From the NCBI GenBank assembly GCA_029777225.1, contig JAKOSR010000005.1, forward strand, positions 1 through 16,091: a stretch of 16,091 nucleotides of DNA, in the 5' to 3' direction. Source of the stretch: Chloroflexota bacterium (lineage in GTDB: Bacteria; Chloroflexota; Anaerolineae; Anaerolineales; Anaerolineaceae). This document shows, one piece after another, positions 1-6,664 of this stretch (its first letter is position 1; each line of letters begins with the position of its first letter). A program made the translations under genes and the position numbers. The notes beneath the pieces were generated by a model. The model was not told where the DNA came from, did not search any database, and worked only from the letters and a program-made list of their open reading frames with translations.

Positions 1-467
1 ACCTGGTGAACTTGCTGCTGGCTCTGCCTTGGGAAGGCACCCAAAACCCAATCCCGGATTTGGTCATTCGCCAGATGGCTTCCAGGGACCTCGATAAGGT
101 AAAGTCTCTCGATTCCCAGGCTTTCCCACCCCTCTGGCAACTAGATGAGGCCAGCCTTCAAAAAACCTATCACAGCGGGGCATATCTTACGGTTGCCTAC
201 TTGGATGACACCCTCGTGGGCTACCAAATGACCACTTCCGCCTTTGATCACGCTCACCTGGCGCGGTTGGCCGTGGACCCGGCATTCCAGGGCCAGGGTT
301 TTGGCGGCGCCCTGCTTAAAAACATGCTGGAAGAAATGACCCGCCTTGGATATGCCGCCGTCTCTGTAAACACCCAGGCAGACAACGCGAGCTCGCTGAG
401 TGTTTACCGGAAACAGGGCTTCAGGCCCGAAGGCGAGCCCATCCCGGTTTATTGCCTGGGCCTGTAA
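1..467 (+). CDS. GNAT-family N-acetyltransferase, C-terminal part (5' end outside window)
   Basis: A GNAT domain that would transfer an acyl group from acyl-CoA to an amine; the substrate cannot be read from sequence. Counting from a possible GTG at position 6, the acetyl-CoA pyrophosphate-binding loop is QGQGFGG (about residues 95-101) after the strand HLARLAV. The late motif is NTQADNASSLSVYRKQGF, with the Asn and Tyr typical of the CoA-contacting C-terminal half. The reading frame is open to the left edge, no ribosome site is visible before GTG 6, and the segment NLLLALPWEG looks like the tail of an earlier domain. I therefore treat the gene as truncated by the window, perhaps as the second half of a longer two-domain protein. 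It ends TAA at 465-467. The 88 bases to the next gene hold that gene's likely promoter. Family call is firm; function is unknown. Confidence 0.82.
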   Translation, partial: LVNLLLALPWEGTQNPIPDLVIRQMASRDLDKVKSLDSQAFPPLWQLDEASLQKTYHSGAYLTVAYLDDTLVGYQMTTSAFDHAHLARLAVDPAFQGQGFGGALLKNMLEEMTRLGYAAVSVNTQADNASSLSVYRKQGFRPEGEPIPVYCLGL

Positions 468-519
468 CACGCCTCACCCCACAACCTTCTCACTGGTTCT
501 GGACAGCGCCGGTGTGTTG

Positions 520-528
520 TGGCAAAAT
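520..528 (+). promoter_or_regulatory. possible extended -10 promoter of the DsbA-like gene
   Basis: TGG followed by CAAAAT fits an extended -10 (TGn + hexamer) 27 bases before the ATG at 556, placing the transcript start near 535. No -35 hexamer is evident at 16-18 bases upstream. The same TGG-N-A-(A/T)-AAT form occurs before the FHA gene and tyrS in this window, which is the main support. Weak evidence. Confidence 0.3.
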
Positions 529-555
529 TCTTTAAATTTCCACGAGGAGCTGAGA

Positions 556-1224
556 ATGACTGGACCACAAACACAAAGACAACTGTTGAAAGAAAAACGG
601 GACGCGCTGCGAAAGAAAAGAACGCTTCTGTGGGTTTTCGCGGTCGTGGCCGGCCTGCTCATCCTGGCCTTGGTTTACTTCCTGCCCTCCCTCACCGCCG
701 ACCGTTCCATGCTTTACCTTCAGGATGGTTTTTCTATTGGGGACCCAAACGCGCCGGTAAAGGTCGAGGAATTCTCAGACTTTCGCTGCCATTACTGCCG
801 CCAGTTCTCAGAGCAGATGGAGCCCGATTTCATCAAGAATTATGTCGATACTGGCAAGGTTTACTTCACTTTTCATAATTACCCCTTCCTTGCCGCCGAT
901 TCGACTGACGCGGCAGAAGCGGCTTACTGTGCCGCTGACCAAAACAGGTTTTGGCAGTATAAGGATGTGCTTTTTAAGTACAACACCATGTCCGGTGCCT
1001 TTGCCAGCAGCAGCCTTTCGCGTTACGCCCAGCAGGTTGGCATGGACACCACGGCCTTTGATGCCTGCATGCAAGGGAACACCAAGCTGCCATTAATCGA
1101 GCAATCGAAAGCCTATACCGAGTCACTCGGCATTGACTCAACACCACAATTCAGCGTTAATGGCACCATTGTTTATATGAACACACTGCTCGAAACCGTG
1201 GACGCGGTCCTGGCCGGTAATTAA
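556..1224 (+). CDS. membrane-anchored DsbA-like thiol:disulfide oxidoreductase (BdbD/thioredoxin_4 type)
   Basis: A 222-residue protein with a basic cytoplasmic N-terminus (KEKRDALRKKR), one membrane segment at about residues 23-44, and an extracytoplasmic thioredoxin-fold domain. The redox centre is CHYC (C78, C81) after the strand VKVEEFSDF, and the cis-proline loop is T196-P197 in DSTPQF. Two further cysteines (C125, C171) lie in the helical insertion. By family it would oxidise cysteine pairs in exported proteins, or act as a reductase or isomerase; a re-oxidising partner (DsbB or VKOR) is not in the window. I chose ATG 556 because GAGGAG at 544-549 lies six bases upstream; the open frame extends back to 400 but overlaps the GNAT gene and has no ribosome site. 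The gene seems to be its own transcription unit, closed by the hairpin at 1243-1270. Confidence 0.9.
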   Translation: MTGPQTQRQLLKEKRDALRKKRTLLWVFAVVAGLLILALVYFLPSLTADRSMLYLQDGFSIGDPNAPVKVEEFSDFRCHYCRQFSEQMEPDFIKNYVDTGKVYFTFHNYPFLAADSTDAAEAAYCAADQNRFWQYKDVLFKYNTMSGAFASSSLSRYAQQVGMDTTAFDACMQGNTKLPLIEQSKAYTESLGIDSTPQFSVNGTIVYMNTLLETVDAVLAGN

Positions 1225-1242
1225 CCCAAACGTAAACCCATC

Positions 1243-1270
1243 AAAAACGCGCTCGGAAGAGCGCGTTTTT
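1243..1270. terminator. bidirectional intrinsic terminator between converging genes
   Basis: AAAAACGCGCTC pairs perfectly with GAGCGCGTTTTT around a GGAA tetraloop: a 12-bp stem with a GC-rich core and a run of five A on one side and five T on the other. It therefore reads as a rho-independent terminator on both strands. It lies 18 bases after the DsbA-like stop and 15 bases after the DUF554 stop on the other strand, so it closes both units. Confidence 0.93.
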
Positions 1271-1285
1271 CCACTTAGGAGCATG

Positions 1286-2005
1286 TTAGTATGCTATCCC
1301 GAGCCAGTTCAATAACAGCACAATCGCTACCGCGAAAAACAAGGCCGGTAAAAAGCTGCCTGTCCGGATTTTCTTGAGCCCGAGCAGGTTACCCGCCCCG
1401 ATTCCCATCAACAATAGCCCACCGACAGCCGTCATCTCCAGGATGGCCGCGTCACCTAATCCCTTTCCGGCAAGCCTGGCCATGAGGCTGATGGCACCCT
1501 GGTAAACCAGGACCATGCCCGCGGAAAAAAGCACACCAACCCCAAGTGAGGATGCGAACGCGATGGACGCCAATCCATCAAGAATTGATTTGATGGCCAG
1601 CATCTGGAAATTACCAGTTAACCCATCCTGGATTGAACCAAGGATGGCCATCGGTCCGATACAAAAGAGCAAAGAGGTGGTCACAAAACCATCAATGAAA
1701 CGCCGGCTTGAATTTTCTGTGCCTTCAGACTTGTTGTCAAATTTGGATTTTAAGTAAACGCCAAGGCTGTCAAGACGCTCCTCGATTTTGAGGGCCTCTC
1801 CCACGATAATCCCCAACACGAGGCTCACGAGTGGAATGAGCAGATTGGCCGTCTTCGCGAAGAGGCTGACGCCATAGGCAAATGTAAACAGACCCAGGCC
1901 AGAAATCAGGGTTTCTCTAAAACGCAGCGGGATGCGCTTGCCGGCCACCAAACCGATGAGACCGCCAACAAGGATTAATGCGAAGTTAAGTAAGGTTCCA
2001 ATCAT
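1286..2005 (-). CDS. DUF554 family multi-pass membrane protein (YdfK/YqgA-like)
   Basis: A 239-residue hydrophobic protein with about six or seven membrane segments, the usual length for DUF554. Recognisable blocks are the N-terminal glycine-rich MIGTLLNFALILVGGLIG, the central CIGPMAILGSIQDG at residues 115-128, KSILDG at 139-144, and the C-terminal GGLLLMGIGAGNLLGL. The loop at residues 85-105 is charged and probably cytoplasmic or external. The family is suspected to be a transporter or channel, but no substrate is established and I infer none. Start ATG 2005 is preceded by AGGTGATGGAAG, which contains plausible but imperfect ribosome sites. It is the last gene of the minus-strand secG operon, 31 bases after the PduO-like gene, and is followed by the shared terminator. 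Confidence 0.88.
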   Translation of the reverse strand: MIGTLLNFALILVGGLIGLVAGKRIPLRFRETLISGLGLFTFAYGVSLFAKTANLLIPLVSLVLGIIVGEALKIEERLDSLGVYLKSKFDNKSEGTENSSRRFIDGFVTTSLLFCIGPMAILGSIQDGLTGNFQMLAIKSILDGLASIAFASSLGVGVLFSAGMVLVYQGAISLMARLAGKGLGDAAILEMTAVGGLLLMGIGAGNLLGLKKIRTGSFLPALFFAVAIVLLLNWLGIAY

Positions 2006-2036
2006 GAGCTTCCATCACCTGGGGATAAATTAAGGG

Positions 2037-2561
2037 TTATCTGGCGGAATGCGCCAGGTCGAGGAGAAAACACAGCAAGGAGAGCCGATTGAGATACTCC
2101 AGGAAAACAGCGGCAATTGGCCCCTGTGAAACGGACAAGCCAACCACTTCCCGCTCCGCCCTGCGCACGACCGTCCGGGCCAGCCCCAACGCGCCTGAAG
2201 CAGGCGAGCTTCCAGAATGTACAAAGTGCCTGGGGTTGGGTACCTGGTTTTCCAGGTCTTTCAGTTGGTCTTCAAGCACGCCCAGCGCGGCAGCAATCAC
2301 TTGTTCAGCGGGCAGTTGCCCCAGTTCCCGGGGTTCGTAGCCGGCCAGGCTGGCCATGAGGGTGGATAAATGCCCCTGCGCAGTTAATAAGAACCCGGCG
2401 TGTTCACAGTCCTGCAGCACCGACCGCGCGAAGCCCAGCGCGGCGCTGGCTTCATCCACGGCCCCAATGGCGCGAATGCGCTCATCGCTCTTGGAAACAC
2501 CCTGTTCTCCAATTAAATCGGTAAAACCTGTCGGATTCCGTCTTGGTCGCTGTACCGCCAT
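2037..2561 (-). CDS. PduO-type cob(I)alamin adenosyltransferase homologue with degenerate ATP motif
   Basis: A 174-residue all-helical protein of the PduO/MMAB family, which adenosylates cob(I)alamin with ATP. Family features that remain are AIGAVDEASAALG (D36), ARTVVRRAEREVV (R133 and R137, four apart as in the active site), and YLNRLSLLCFLL near the C-terminus (N158). What is missing is the N-terminal TGDxGxT nucleotide loop: the protein starts MAVQRPRRNPTGFTDLIG and goes straight to VSKSDERI. It is also short at the C-terminus. It may be inactive, slow, or a structural or cobalamin-binding paralogue. Start ATG 2561 follows AGGAG five bases upstream, which overlaps the TAG stop of the solute-binding protein gene, so the two are probably translationally coupled. 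Homology is firm; activity is doubtful. Confidence 0.78.
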   Translation of the reverse strand: MAVQRPRRNPTGFTDLIGEQGVSKSDERIRAIGAVDEASAALGFARSVLQDCEHAGFLLTAQGHLSTLMASLAGYEPRELGQLPAEQVIAAALGVLEDQLKDLENQVPNPRHFVHSGSSPASGALGLARTVVRRAEREVVGLSVSQGPIAAVFLEYLNRLSLLCFLLDLAHSAR

Positions 2562-2568
2562 TTTTCTC

Positions 2569-4260
2569 CTAAGGCTGTGGAGCCGTGGTAGCCTGCGCTT
2601 CGTCAGCTTTGCCTGCCAGGATGTACCAGTCACTAATCGCGTTAAAGCGGTCACTCGGGCTGTAAATGGGGCCAATGGAAACGTTCTTGATGGTTTCCTT
2701 CACCGCGTAGTTGTAGATGGGATAAAAGAGTGGCAGGGAGGGTAAATCCTCCTGGAACAGAACCTGGAAATTACGGTAGAGTTTGGTCCGCAAGCCAATA
2801 TCCATCGTGACCCGGCCTTGTTCCAGGTATTCACTCGCCGTCAGATTGACCCAGTGGGCGTAGTTTTGCCCGGTATCCACCTGGGACGCGCCCCAGAAGG
2901 GGTAAGGGTCCGGATCGGGCGTGCCCGAGAGATTGATATCCACCAGCGCGGCATCGAACGTCCTCGCATCCAGCTCGGCAAGCACTTGCTCATAGGGAAT
3001 AGCGAGGATATCCACGGCCACGCCAACAGCTTCCCAGCCCTGCTTAATCATGTCCGCGATTTGCGCATGGGTATCATCATCGGAAGTAAGCAGCACAAGC
3101 CGTACTTCCACGCCATCAGCGGTCACAAGGATGCCAGTCTGGTTGATAGCCATGCCTTCAGAGGCAATGAGCTGCCTGGCCGCGTCGGGGTCGTATGGAA
3201 TGCTTTCCTGTTCCGGGTAATAAGCCCAATTTCCGGGCAGGATGGGACCTTTGGCGATAATTCCCTGTCCTAAAAGCACCTGGTCAATCATGCCCTGGCG
3301 GTTGGTTGCCAACATGAGCGCCCGGCGGAAACTGGCGTTTTGCAGGAACGCCTTTCCCGAATTGTTCAGGTTCAAAAATATCATCGAGAGGCTGGGTTCC
3401 CGGGTGGAGTAAAGGTTTAAGCCACTCTCGCCCAGCACCTCCGGAAGGATGTCGTTCGATACACGGGCCAATCCATCCACCTCGCCCGCCTGGTAAGCAT
3501 TCCAGGCAGGTTTTTCGGAAGGGTAGTATTGGAAGACAATTTCATCAATGTAGGGGCGTCCACCGTAATAATCTCCGTTGGCAACCAGGTCAATCCCACT
3601 GATGACCCCATCTTTAATGAACAGCTGGCTAAATTTATACGGTCCACTGCCAATTGGTGCCATGTTGAAGGGGTGGTTCACCAGCTCATCCAGACCCAGG
3701 TTACCCAGCAAATGCGCGGGCAACACCCCAAAACTCAGGTAATCCATGATGGGCGCGAAGGCTTCAGGCAGGCTGAACTGCACCACCAGGTCCGAAAGTT
3801 GGATAACCTGCACTTCGGCCCAAAAAGCTTTCAGGTCCTCGGGCAGCAACGCGCTGCCACCCTTGAGCAGCGAGGTGGTGTACACAACATCCTGCGAAGA
3901 GACAGGCGTGCCATCATGCCAGTAAGCGTTGGGCTTAAGGCTGAACGTGAACACCGATCCGTCACTGCCAAAACTCCAACTTTCTGCCAGGTCCCCCTGG
4001 GGTAGACCGTTAGCATCAAACTTGATCAGGCTGCTGAAAATAAGTCGATCCACGTCCTGGTCGGGGGCGTTGTGCGCGTCCAACAACGGGTTTAAACGCT
4101 GGAAATTGCCAATCAGCGCTTCGGTGTAGATGCCACCACTGATTGGGCTGGGCGTGCTGGCCGCAGGGGTGTTGGTGCCGCTTTGTTGAAAGTAGAGCAG
4201 AATCCCCACAATCAGACCAGTCACCAGGACGATAAGGATTTGCCAACGAAACTTTTTCAT
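2569..4260 (-). CDS. family 5 extracellular solute-binding protein (peptide/nickel ABC type), membrane-anchored
   Basis: A 563-residue protein from ATG 4260, matching the SBP_bac_5 family that captures oligopeptides, nickel or other solutes for ABC importers. After a short basic start and a membrane segment (about residues 5-24), the mature part shows family blocks: LNPLLDAHNAPDQDVDRLIF, the edge motif AESWSFGSDG...FSLKPNAYWHDGTPVSSQDVVYT, IGSGPYKF, and the C-terminal EDLPSLPLFYPIYNYAVK. There is no lipobox and no cysteine anywhere, so it should be anchored by an uncleaved signal rather than lipid. No permease or ATPase gene is adjacent. The start is uncertain: ATG 4260 has no ribosome site, while an in-frame TTG at 4278 abuts GGGAG and lies inside a hairpin. 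It is cotranscribed with secG upstream and the PduO homologue downstream. Confidence 0.85.
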   Translation of the reverse strand: MKKFRWQILIVLVTGLIVGILLYFQQSGTNTPAASTPSPISGGIYTEALIGNFQRLNPLLDAHNAPDQDVDRLIFSSLIKFDANGLPQGDLAESWSFGSDGSVFTFSLKPNAYWHDGTPVSSQDVVYTTSLLKGGSALLPEDLKAFWAEVQVIQLSDLVVQFSLPEAFAPIMDYLSFGVLPAHLLGNLGLDELVNHPFNMAPIGSGPYKFSQLFIKDGVISGIDLVANGDYYGGRPYIDEIVFQYYPSEKPAWNAYQAGEVDGLARVSNDILPEVLGESGLNLYSTREPSLSMIFLNLNNSGKAFLQNASFRRALMLATNRQGMIDQVLLGQGIIAKGPILPGNWAYYPEQESIPYDPDAARQLIASEGMAINQTGILVTADGVEVRLVLLTSDDDTHAQIADMIKQGWEAVGVAVDILAIPYEQVLAELDARTFDAALVDINLSGTPDPDPYPFWGASQVDTGQNYAHWVNLTASEYLEQGRVTMDIGLRTKLYRNFQVLFQEDLPSLPLFYPIYNYAVKETIKNVSIGPIYSPSDRFNAISDWYILAGKADEAQATTAPQP

Positions 4261-4273
4261 GAGTTTAAAGAAA

Positions 4274-4300
4274 GACAACTCCCAAGTCTGGTGAGTTGTC
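4274..4300 (-). promoter_or_regulatory. hairpin with U-rich tail before the solute-binding protein gene (attenuator or terminator-like)
   Basis: In transcript sense GACAACTC pairs with GAGTTGTC, and inside it CCA pairs with TGG across a single bulged A and a GACT loop: 11 bp in all. It is followed by TTTCTTT and, 13 bases after the stem, by the ATG at 4260. GGAGG lies just before the stem (4306-4310). It could partly terminate transcription after secG, or bring the ribosome site nearer the start codon by folding. Structure is directly visible; role is inferred. Confidence 0.5.
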
Positions 4301-4352
4301 CTGTTCCTCCATTGATCAATTGTGAATAGCCTGGCTTAACAGACTAAGACAA

Positions 4353-4577
4353 CTATCCAGTAATGAGAACACTGATTAATGCGAGAATAAGAAAAATGGC
4401 GCTTAAACCGATGGTGATGTAAAAGAGCACTTTTTCAATGCCGCGACGCTGCGTGTAAACGCCGCCGGTATCGCCACCAGCCAGCCCGCCCAGGCCGATG
4501 CCTTTGCTTTGCAGTAAGATGCTGGCGATGAGCGCCACGGAAACGATGATGATTGCGATTTCGATATAGGTATTCAA
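4353..4577 (-). CDS. secG: preprotein translocase subunit SecG
   Basis: A 74-residue SecG, the small subunit of the SecYEG channel that assists export. Two membrane segments (about residues 5-23 and 50-71) flank the family loop LLQSKGIGLGGLAGG, followed by the charged turn QRRGIEKVL. Length is normal for Gram-positive-type SecG. The start is TTG 4577, supported by GGAGG at 4583-4587 exactly five bases upstream; no ATG is available in frame. It is the first gene of the minus-strand operon and is served by a good sigma-70-type promoter at 4604-4631, giving a leader of about 20 bases. The stop is followed by about 90 non-coding bases containing a hairpin before the solute-binding protein gene. 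Confidence 0.94.
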   Translation of the reverse strand: MNTYIEIAIIIVSVALIASILLQSKGIGLGGLAGGDTGGVYTQRRGIEKVLFYITIGLSAIFLILALISVLITG

Positions 4578-4603
4578 GTCAGCCTCCAGAAATTAACATA
4601 ATG

Positions 4604-4631
4604 ATTATACCCGATAACAAAACGTAGTCAA
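4604..4631 (-). promoter_or_regulatory. secG operon promoter
   Basis: On the minus strand TTGACT (4626-4631) and TATAAT (4604-4609) are separated by 16 bases, close to the housekeeping sigma consensus. The predicted transcript start is near 4597, 20 bases before the TTG start of secG. The -35 box is one arm of the palindrome AGTCAA-CCAT-TTGACT (4626-4641), so a regulator binding there would block this promoter. Confidence 0.65.
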
Positions 4632-4635
4632 CCAT

Positions 4636-4663
4636 TTGACTATAATCAGACGCATACCAAAAT
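4636..4663 (+). promoter_or_regulatory. possible upstream promoter for the PHP gene, sharing a palindrome with the secG promoter
   Basis: On the plus strand TTGACT (4636-4641) and CAAAAT (4658-4663) are 16 bases apart. The -35 is the second arm of the palindrome whose first arm is the secG -35, making a back-to-back pair. The leader would be about 95 bases. Weaker than the opposite promoter. Confidence 0.3.
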
Positions 4664-4721
4664 GACCTCATCCGAATCACATACTGACAAGGTTCGCCGA
4701 CCGCCCGCCACCCGGTTTGGG

Positions 4722-4756
4722 TATAATCGGGGTCAACAATATCGGAGGTCGTTGAC
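4722..4756 (+). promoter_or_regulatory. PHP gene -10 box and leader hairpin holding the ribosome site
   Basis: A perfect TATAAT stands at 4722-4727 in the context GGGTATAATC, like the secG -10, but has no -35 at the right distance. Just after it GTCAAC (4732-4737) can pair with GTTGAC (4751-4756), leaving GGAGG (4744-4748) in the 13-base loop. GGAGG is 14 bases from the ATG, longer than usual. If transcription starts near 4734 the hairpin would lose its first bases, so the two readings compete. Confidence 0.38.
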
Positions 4757-4762
4757 AAACCT

Positions 4763-5827
4763 ATGGAAGAACTAATTGTTGCCTTGCATATGCACACGGT
4801 CTACTCCGACGGGAATGGCACACACGCTGAGCTTGCCCGCGCGGGCTTGAAAGCGGGCGTGGATGCGCTTATCATCACGGATCACAACGTGTTGGTGCAG
4901 GATATGGAAGGTTACCTGCAACAGGGTAAGAAACGACTTCTCACCCTGGTTGGCGAGGAAGTTCACGACCAAACCCGCGTTCCAGGCGGCAATCACCTCC
5001 TTATTTTTGGCCACAACCGCGAATTGGCCCGCTTCGCGCCCAAGCCACAGCAGCTCATCGACCAGGTACGCGCCTCCAACGCGCTGAGCTTCATTGCCCA
5101 CCCCATCGATGATTTGCTGCCGGCGTTTGGCGAGGAAAGCTTTAATTGGCATGATTGGGAGGCTTCCGGATACACCGGCATCGAATTGTGGAACCAAATG
5201 AGCGAATTCAAGACGCGCTCAACCTCACTGCCCAAGGCAGCCCTGCATGCGCTGCTGCCCCAGTTTATGATGCTCGCCCCCTTGGACCGCACCCTAAAAT
5301 TATGGGATGAACTCCTCATAAAAAGCAACCAACCTATTGTTGCCGTCGCGGGGGTGGACGCGCACGCGTTGGTCAAGCATTTTGGACCTCTCAAGATAAC
5401 GCTTTACCCATACGATTTCCAGTTCAAGTCTTTAAACACTCATATTCTCACTCCCTCCAAATTGACTGGCGAATTAAGCGCTGACAAGCGCATGGTTTAT
5501 GAAGCGCTCGCCAGCGGGCATTGTTTCGCCGCCTATGACCTGCCGCACTCCACGCGCGGCTTCCGTTTCACGGTCAACACAAAAGATGGCGATTTCATCA
5601 TGGGCGACCAGGTTTCTGTTAAGTCCGGGCTCACCTTCCAGGTCCGTTTGCCAACCCGCGCGCATGTGCGGCTTTTGAAAGATGGCAAGGTCGTCAAGGA
5701 GCACACTGACCGCGAAGTGCTCACCCACATCACAAAGGAACCGGGCATTTACCGGGCCGAGGTCTACCTGGATTACCTGGGCCGGCATCGCGGCTGGATT
5801 TTTAGCAATCCGATTTACGCCGTCTAG
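4763..5827 (+). CDS. PHP-domain metal-dependent phosphoesterase
   Basis: A 354-residue protein whose first about 210 residues are a PHP domain, a trinuclear-metal fold that hydrolyses phosphoesters. The four PHP motifs are present: LHMHTVYSDG (H9, H11, D16), IITDHN (D40, H41), GEEV (E65/E66) with IAHP (H113), and GVDAHA (D199, H201). All metal ligands expected for a stand-alone PHP enzyme are there. The C-terminal about 80 residues look like a beta-rich accessory domain of unknown role. There is no signal peptide, so it should be cytoplasmic. The substrate cannot be told: family members act on histidinol phosphate, nucleotides or small RNA ends. ATG 4763 is the only sensible start. It is followed by 74 bases containing the promoter of the FHA cluster, so it is probably a separate unit. 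Confidence 0.87.
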   Translation: MEELIVALHMHTVYSDGNGTHAELARAGLKAGVDALIITDHNVLVQDMEGYLQQGKKRLLTLVGEEVHDQTRVPGGNHLLIFGHNRELARFAPKPQQLIDQVRASNALSFIAHPIDDLLPAFGEESFNWHDWEASGYTGIELWNQMSEFKTRSTSLPKAALHALLPQFMMLAPLDRTLKLWDELLIKSNQPIVAVAGVDAHALVKHFGPLKITLYPYDFQFKSLNTHILTPSKLTGELSADKRMVYEALASGHCFAAYDLPHSTRGFRFTVNTKDGDFIMGDQVSVKSGLTFQVRLPTRAHVRLLKDGKVVKEHTDREVLTHITKEPGIYRAEVYLDYLGRHRGWIFSNPIYAV

Positions 5828-5877
5828 CTGTACCAACCCGAGGCATCCCAGGTGTCAGTCCCGGCGTTGCAGTTCGT

Positions 5878-5886
5878 TGGTATAAT
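5878..5886 (+). promoter_or_regulatory. extended -10 promoter of the FHA/RodA cluster
   Basis: TGG-TATAAT is a full extended -10 element with no recognisable -35. The predicted start is near 5893, only about nine bases before the ATG at 5902, so the transcript would have a very short leader even though AAGGGA (5892-5897) resembles a ribosome site. Seven-base inverted arms (TACCAAC 5831-5837, GTTGGTA 5876-5882) overlap it, which could be chance. Confidence 0.5.
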
Positions 5887-5901
5887 CTCCTAAGGGATAT
5901 T

Positions 5902-6663
5902 ATGAGCGCGTTGCTTCAAAACATTGAAAACAAACTTCAACAATTATTGGAGGGTACGCTCGACCGGATTTTTTATCCAGGCATCTCCCAGGCCCTCAGC
6001 TCTCAACTTGTGACTCTGATTGACGAAGCCCTCAAAGCGCAAACCGCGGATAAACTCCTAGCGCCAGACCTGATTACCATCGCGGTTTCCCCTGAAAAGA
6101 TGGACGCCTGGCAGGAATCGGAAGACACGCTCAAGCGTGTCGCCAGGGAAATCGAAGGGACCTGGACCGAGCTCGGTTATCATTTTCGCTCCCACCCTGT
6201 CATTCATCTCAAAGCCGACCCCGACATCGCCGTCGAAAACGTCAAAATCTATACCGCTTATTCCCAGGCGGATGAAATGGATGGCAAAACGGCCCCGCAG
6301 CTCATCCCGCATTCCGAAGCGCCCGAACCAGTCCCCAGTAATGCCTACTTCATCATTGACGCAAAGGAGCATGTCCGCCTCACCAAATCGGTTATCAGCG
6401 TGGGCCGGCGCTCCAGCAGCGACGTGGTCATCAAGGACCCTATGGTTTCCAGGGACCACCTCCAGTTGCGCGCACAAAAAGGCCGCTATGTGCTCTTTGA
6501 CCTGAGCAGTACGGGCGGCACTTACGTCAATAACAAGACCGTGAAGTCTGTTGTCCTTAAACCCGGCGATGTAATCCGGGTTGGCAGAACCATCCTGATT
6601 TTCAGCCAGGAATTACCGGGCCTCCTGGAAGGCACCCGCGTATTGCCGATGGGGAAAAGCTGA
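5902..6663 (+). CDS. FhaA-like protein: DUF3662 domain plus FHA domain
   Basis: A 253-residue soluble protein. Residues 1-115 match the FhaA N-terminal domain (DUF3662): MSALLQNIENKLQQLLEG start, helical, ending in VENVKIY. A short proline-rich linker leads to a C-terminal FHA domain (about 150-236) with GRR at 168-170, SRDH at 183-186 and STGGTYVN at 203-210. FHA domains bind phosphothreonine peptides. The Gly-Arg and Ser-Arg-His pocket is intact, but the usual Asn of STNG is Gly, which may alter affinity. In Mycobacterium FhaA binds phosphorylated envelope proteins and influences peptidoglycan synthesis; the same arrangement here, with FhaB and RodA-PbpA genes downstream, supports a similar role. 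No Ser/Thr kinase lies in the window. ATG 5902 follows AAGGGA. First gene of a four-gene cluster. Confidence 0.86.
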   Translation: MSALLQNIENKLQQLLEGTLDRIFYPGISQALSSQLVTLIDEALKAQTADKLLAPDLITIAVSPEKMDAWQESEDTLKRVAREIEGTWTELGYHFRSHPVIHLKADPDIAVENVKIYTAYSQADEMDGKTAPQLIPHSEAPEPVPSNAYFIIDAKEHVRLTKSVISVGRRSSSDVVIKDPMVSRDHLQLRAQKGRYVLFDLSSTGGTYVNNKTVKSVVLKPGDVIRVGRTILIFSQELPGLLEGTRVLPMGKS

Positions 6664-6664
6664 A

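Noticed and set aside
479..522. Inverted arms CCACAAC and GTTGTGG before the DsbA-like gene
   Set aside because: Seven-base arms 30 bases apart are expected by chance and there is no T-run or conserved context.
400..555. 52-codon N-terminal extension of the DsbA-like gene
   Set aside because: It overlaps the end of the GNAT gene, lacks a ribosome site, and would put a non-conserved stretch before the membrane anchor; ATG 556 has GAGGAG at ideal spacing.
2562..2675. 38-codon extension of the PduO-like gene
   Set aside because: It overlaps the solute-binding protein coding region, does not supply the missing TGDxG motif, and ATG 2561 has a good AGGAG.
5831..5882. Inverted arms TACCAAC and GTTGGTA around the FHA cluster promoter
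   Set aside because: Short arms with a 38-base loop, no terminator tail; could be an operator but nothing else supports it.
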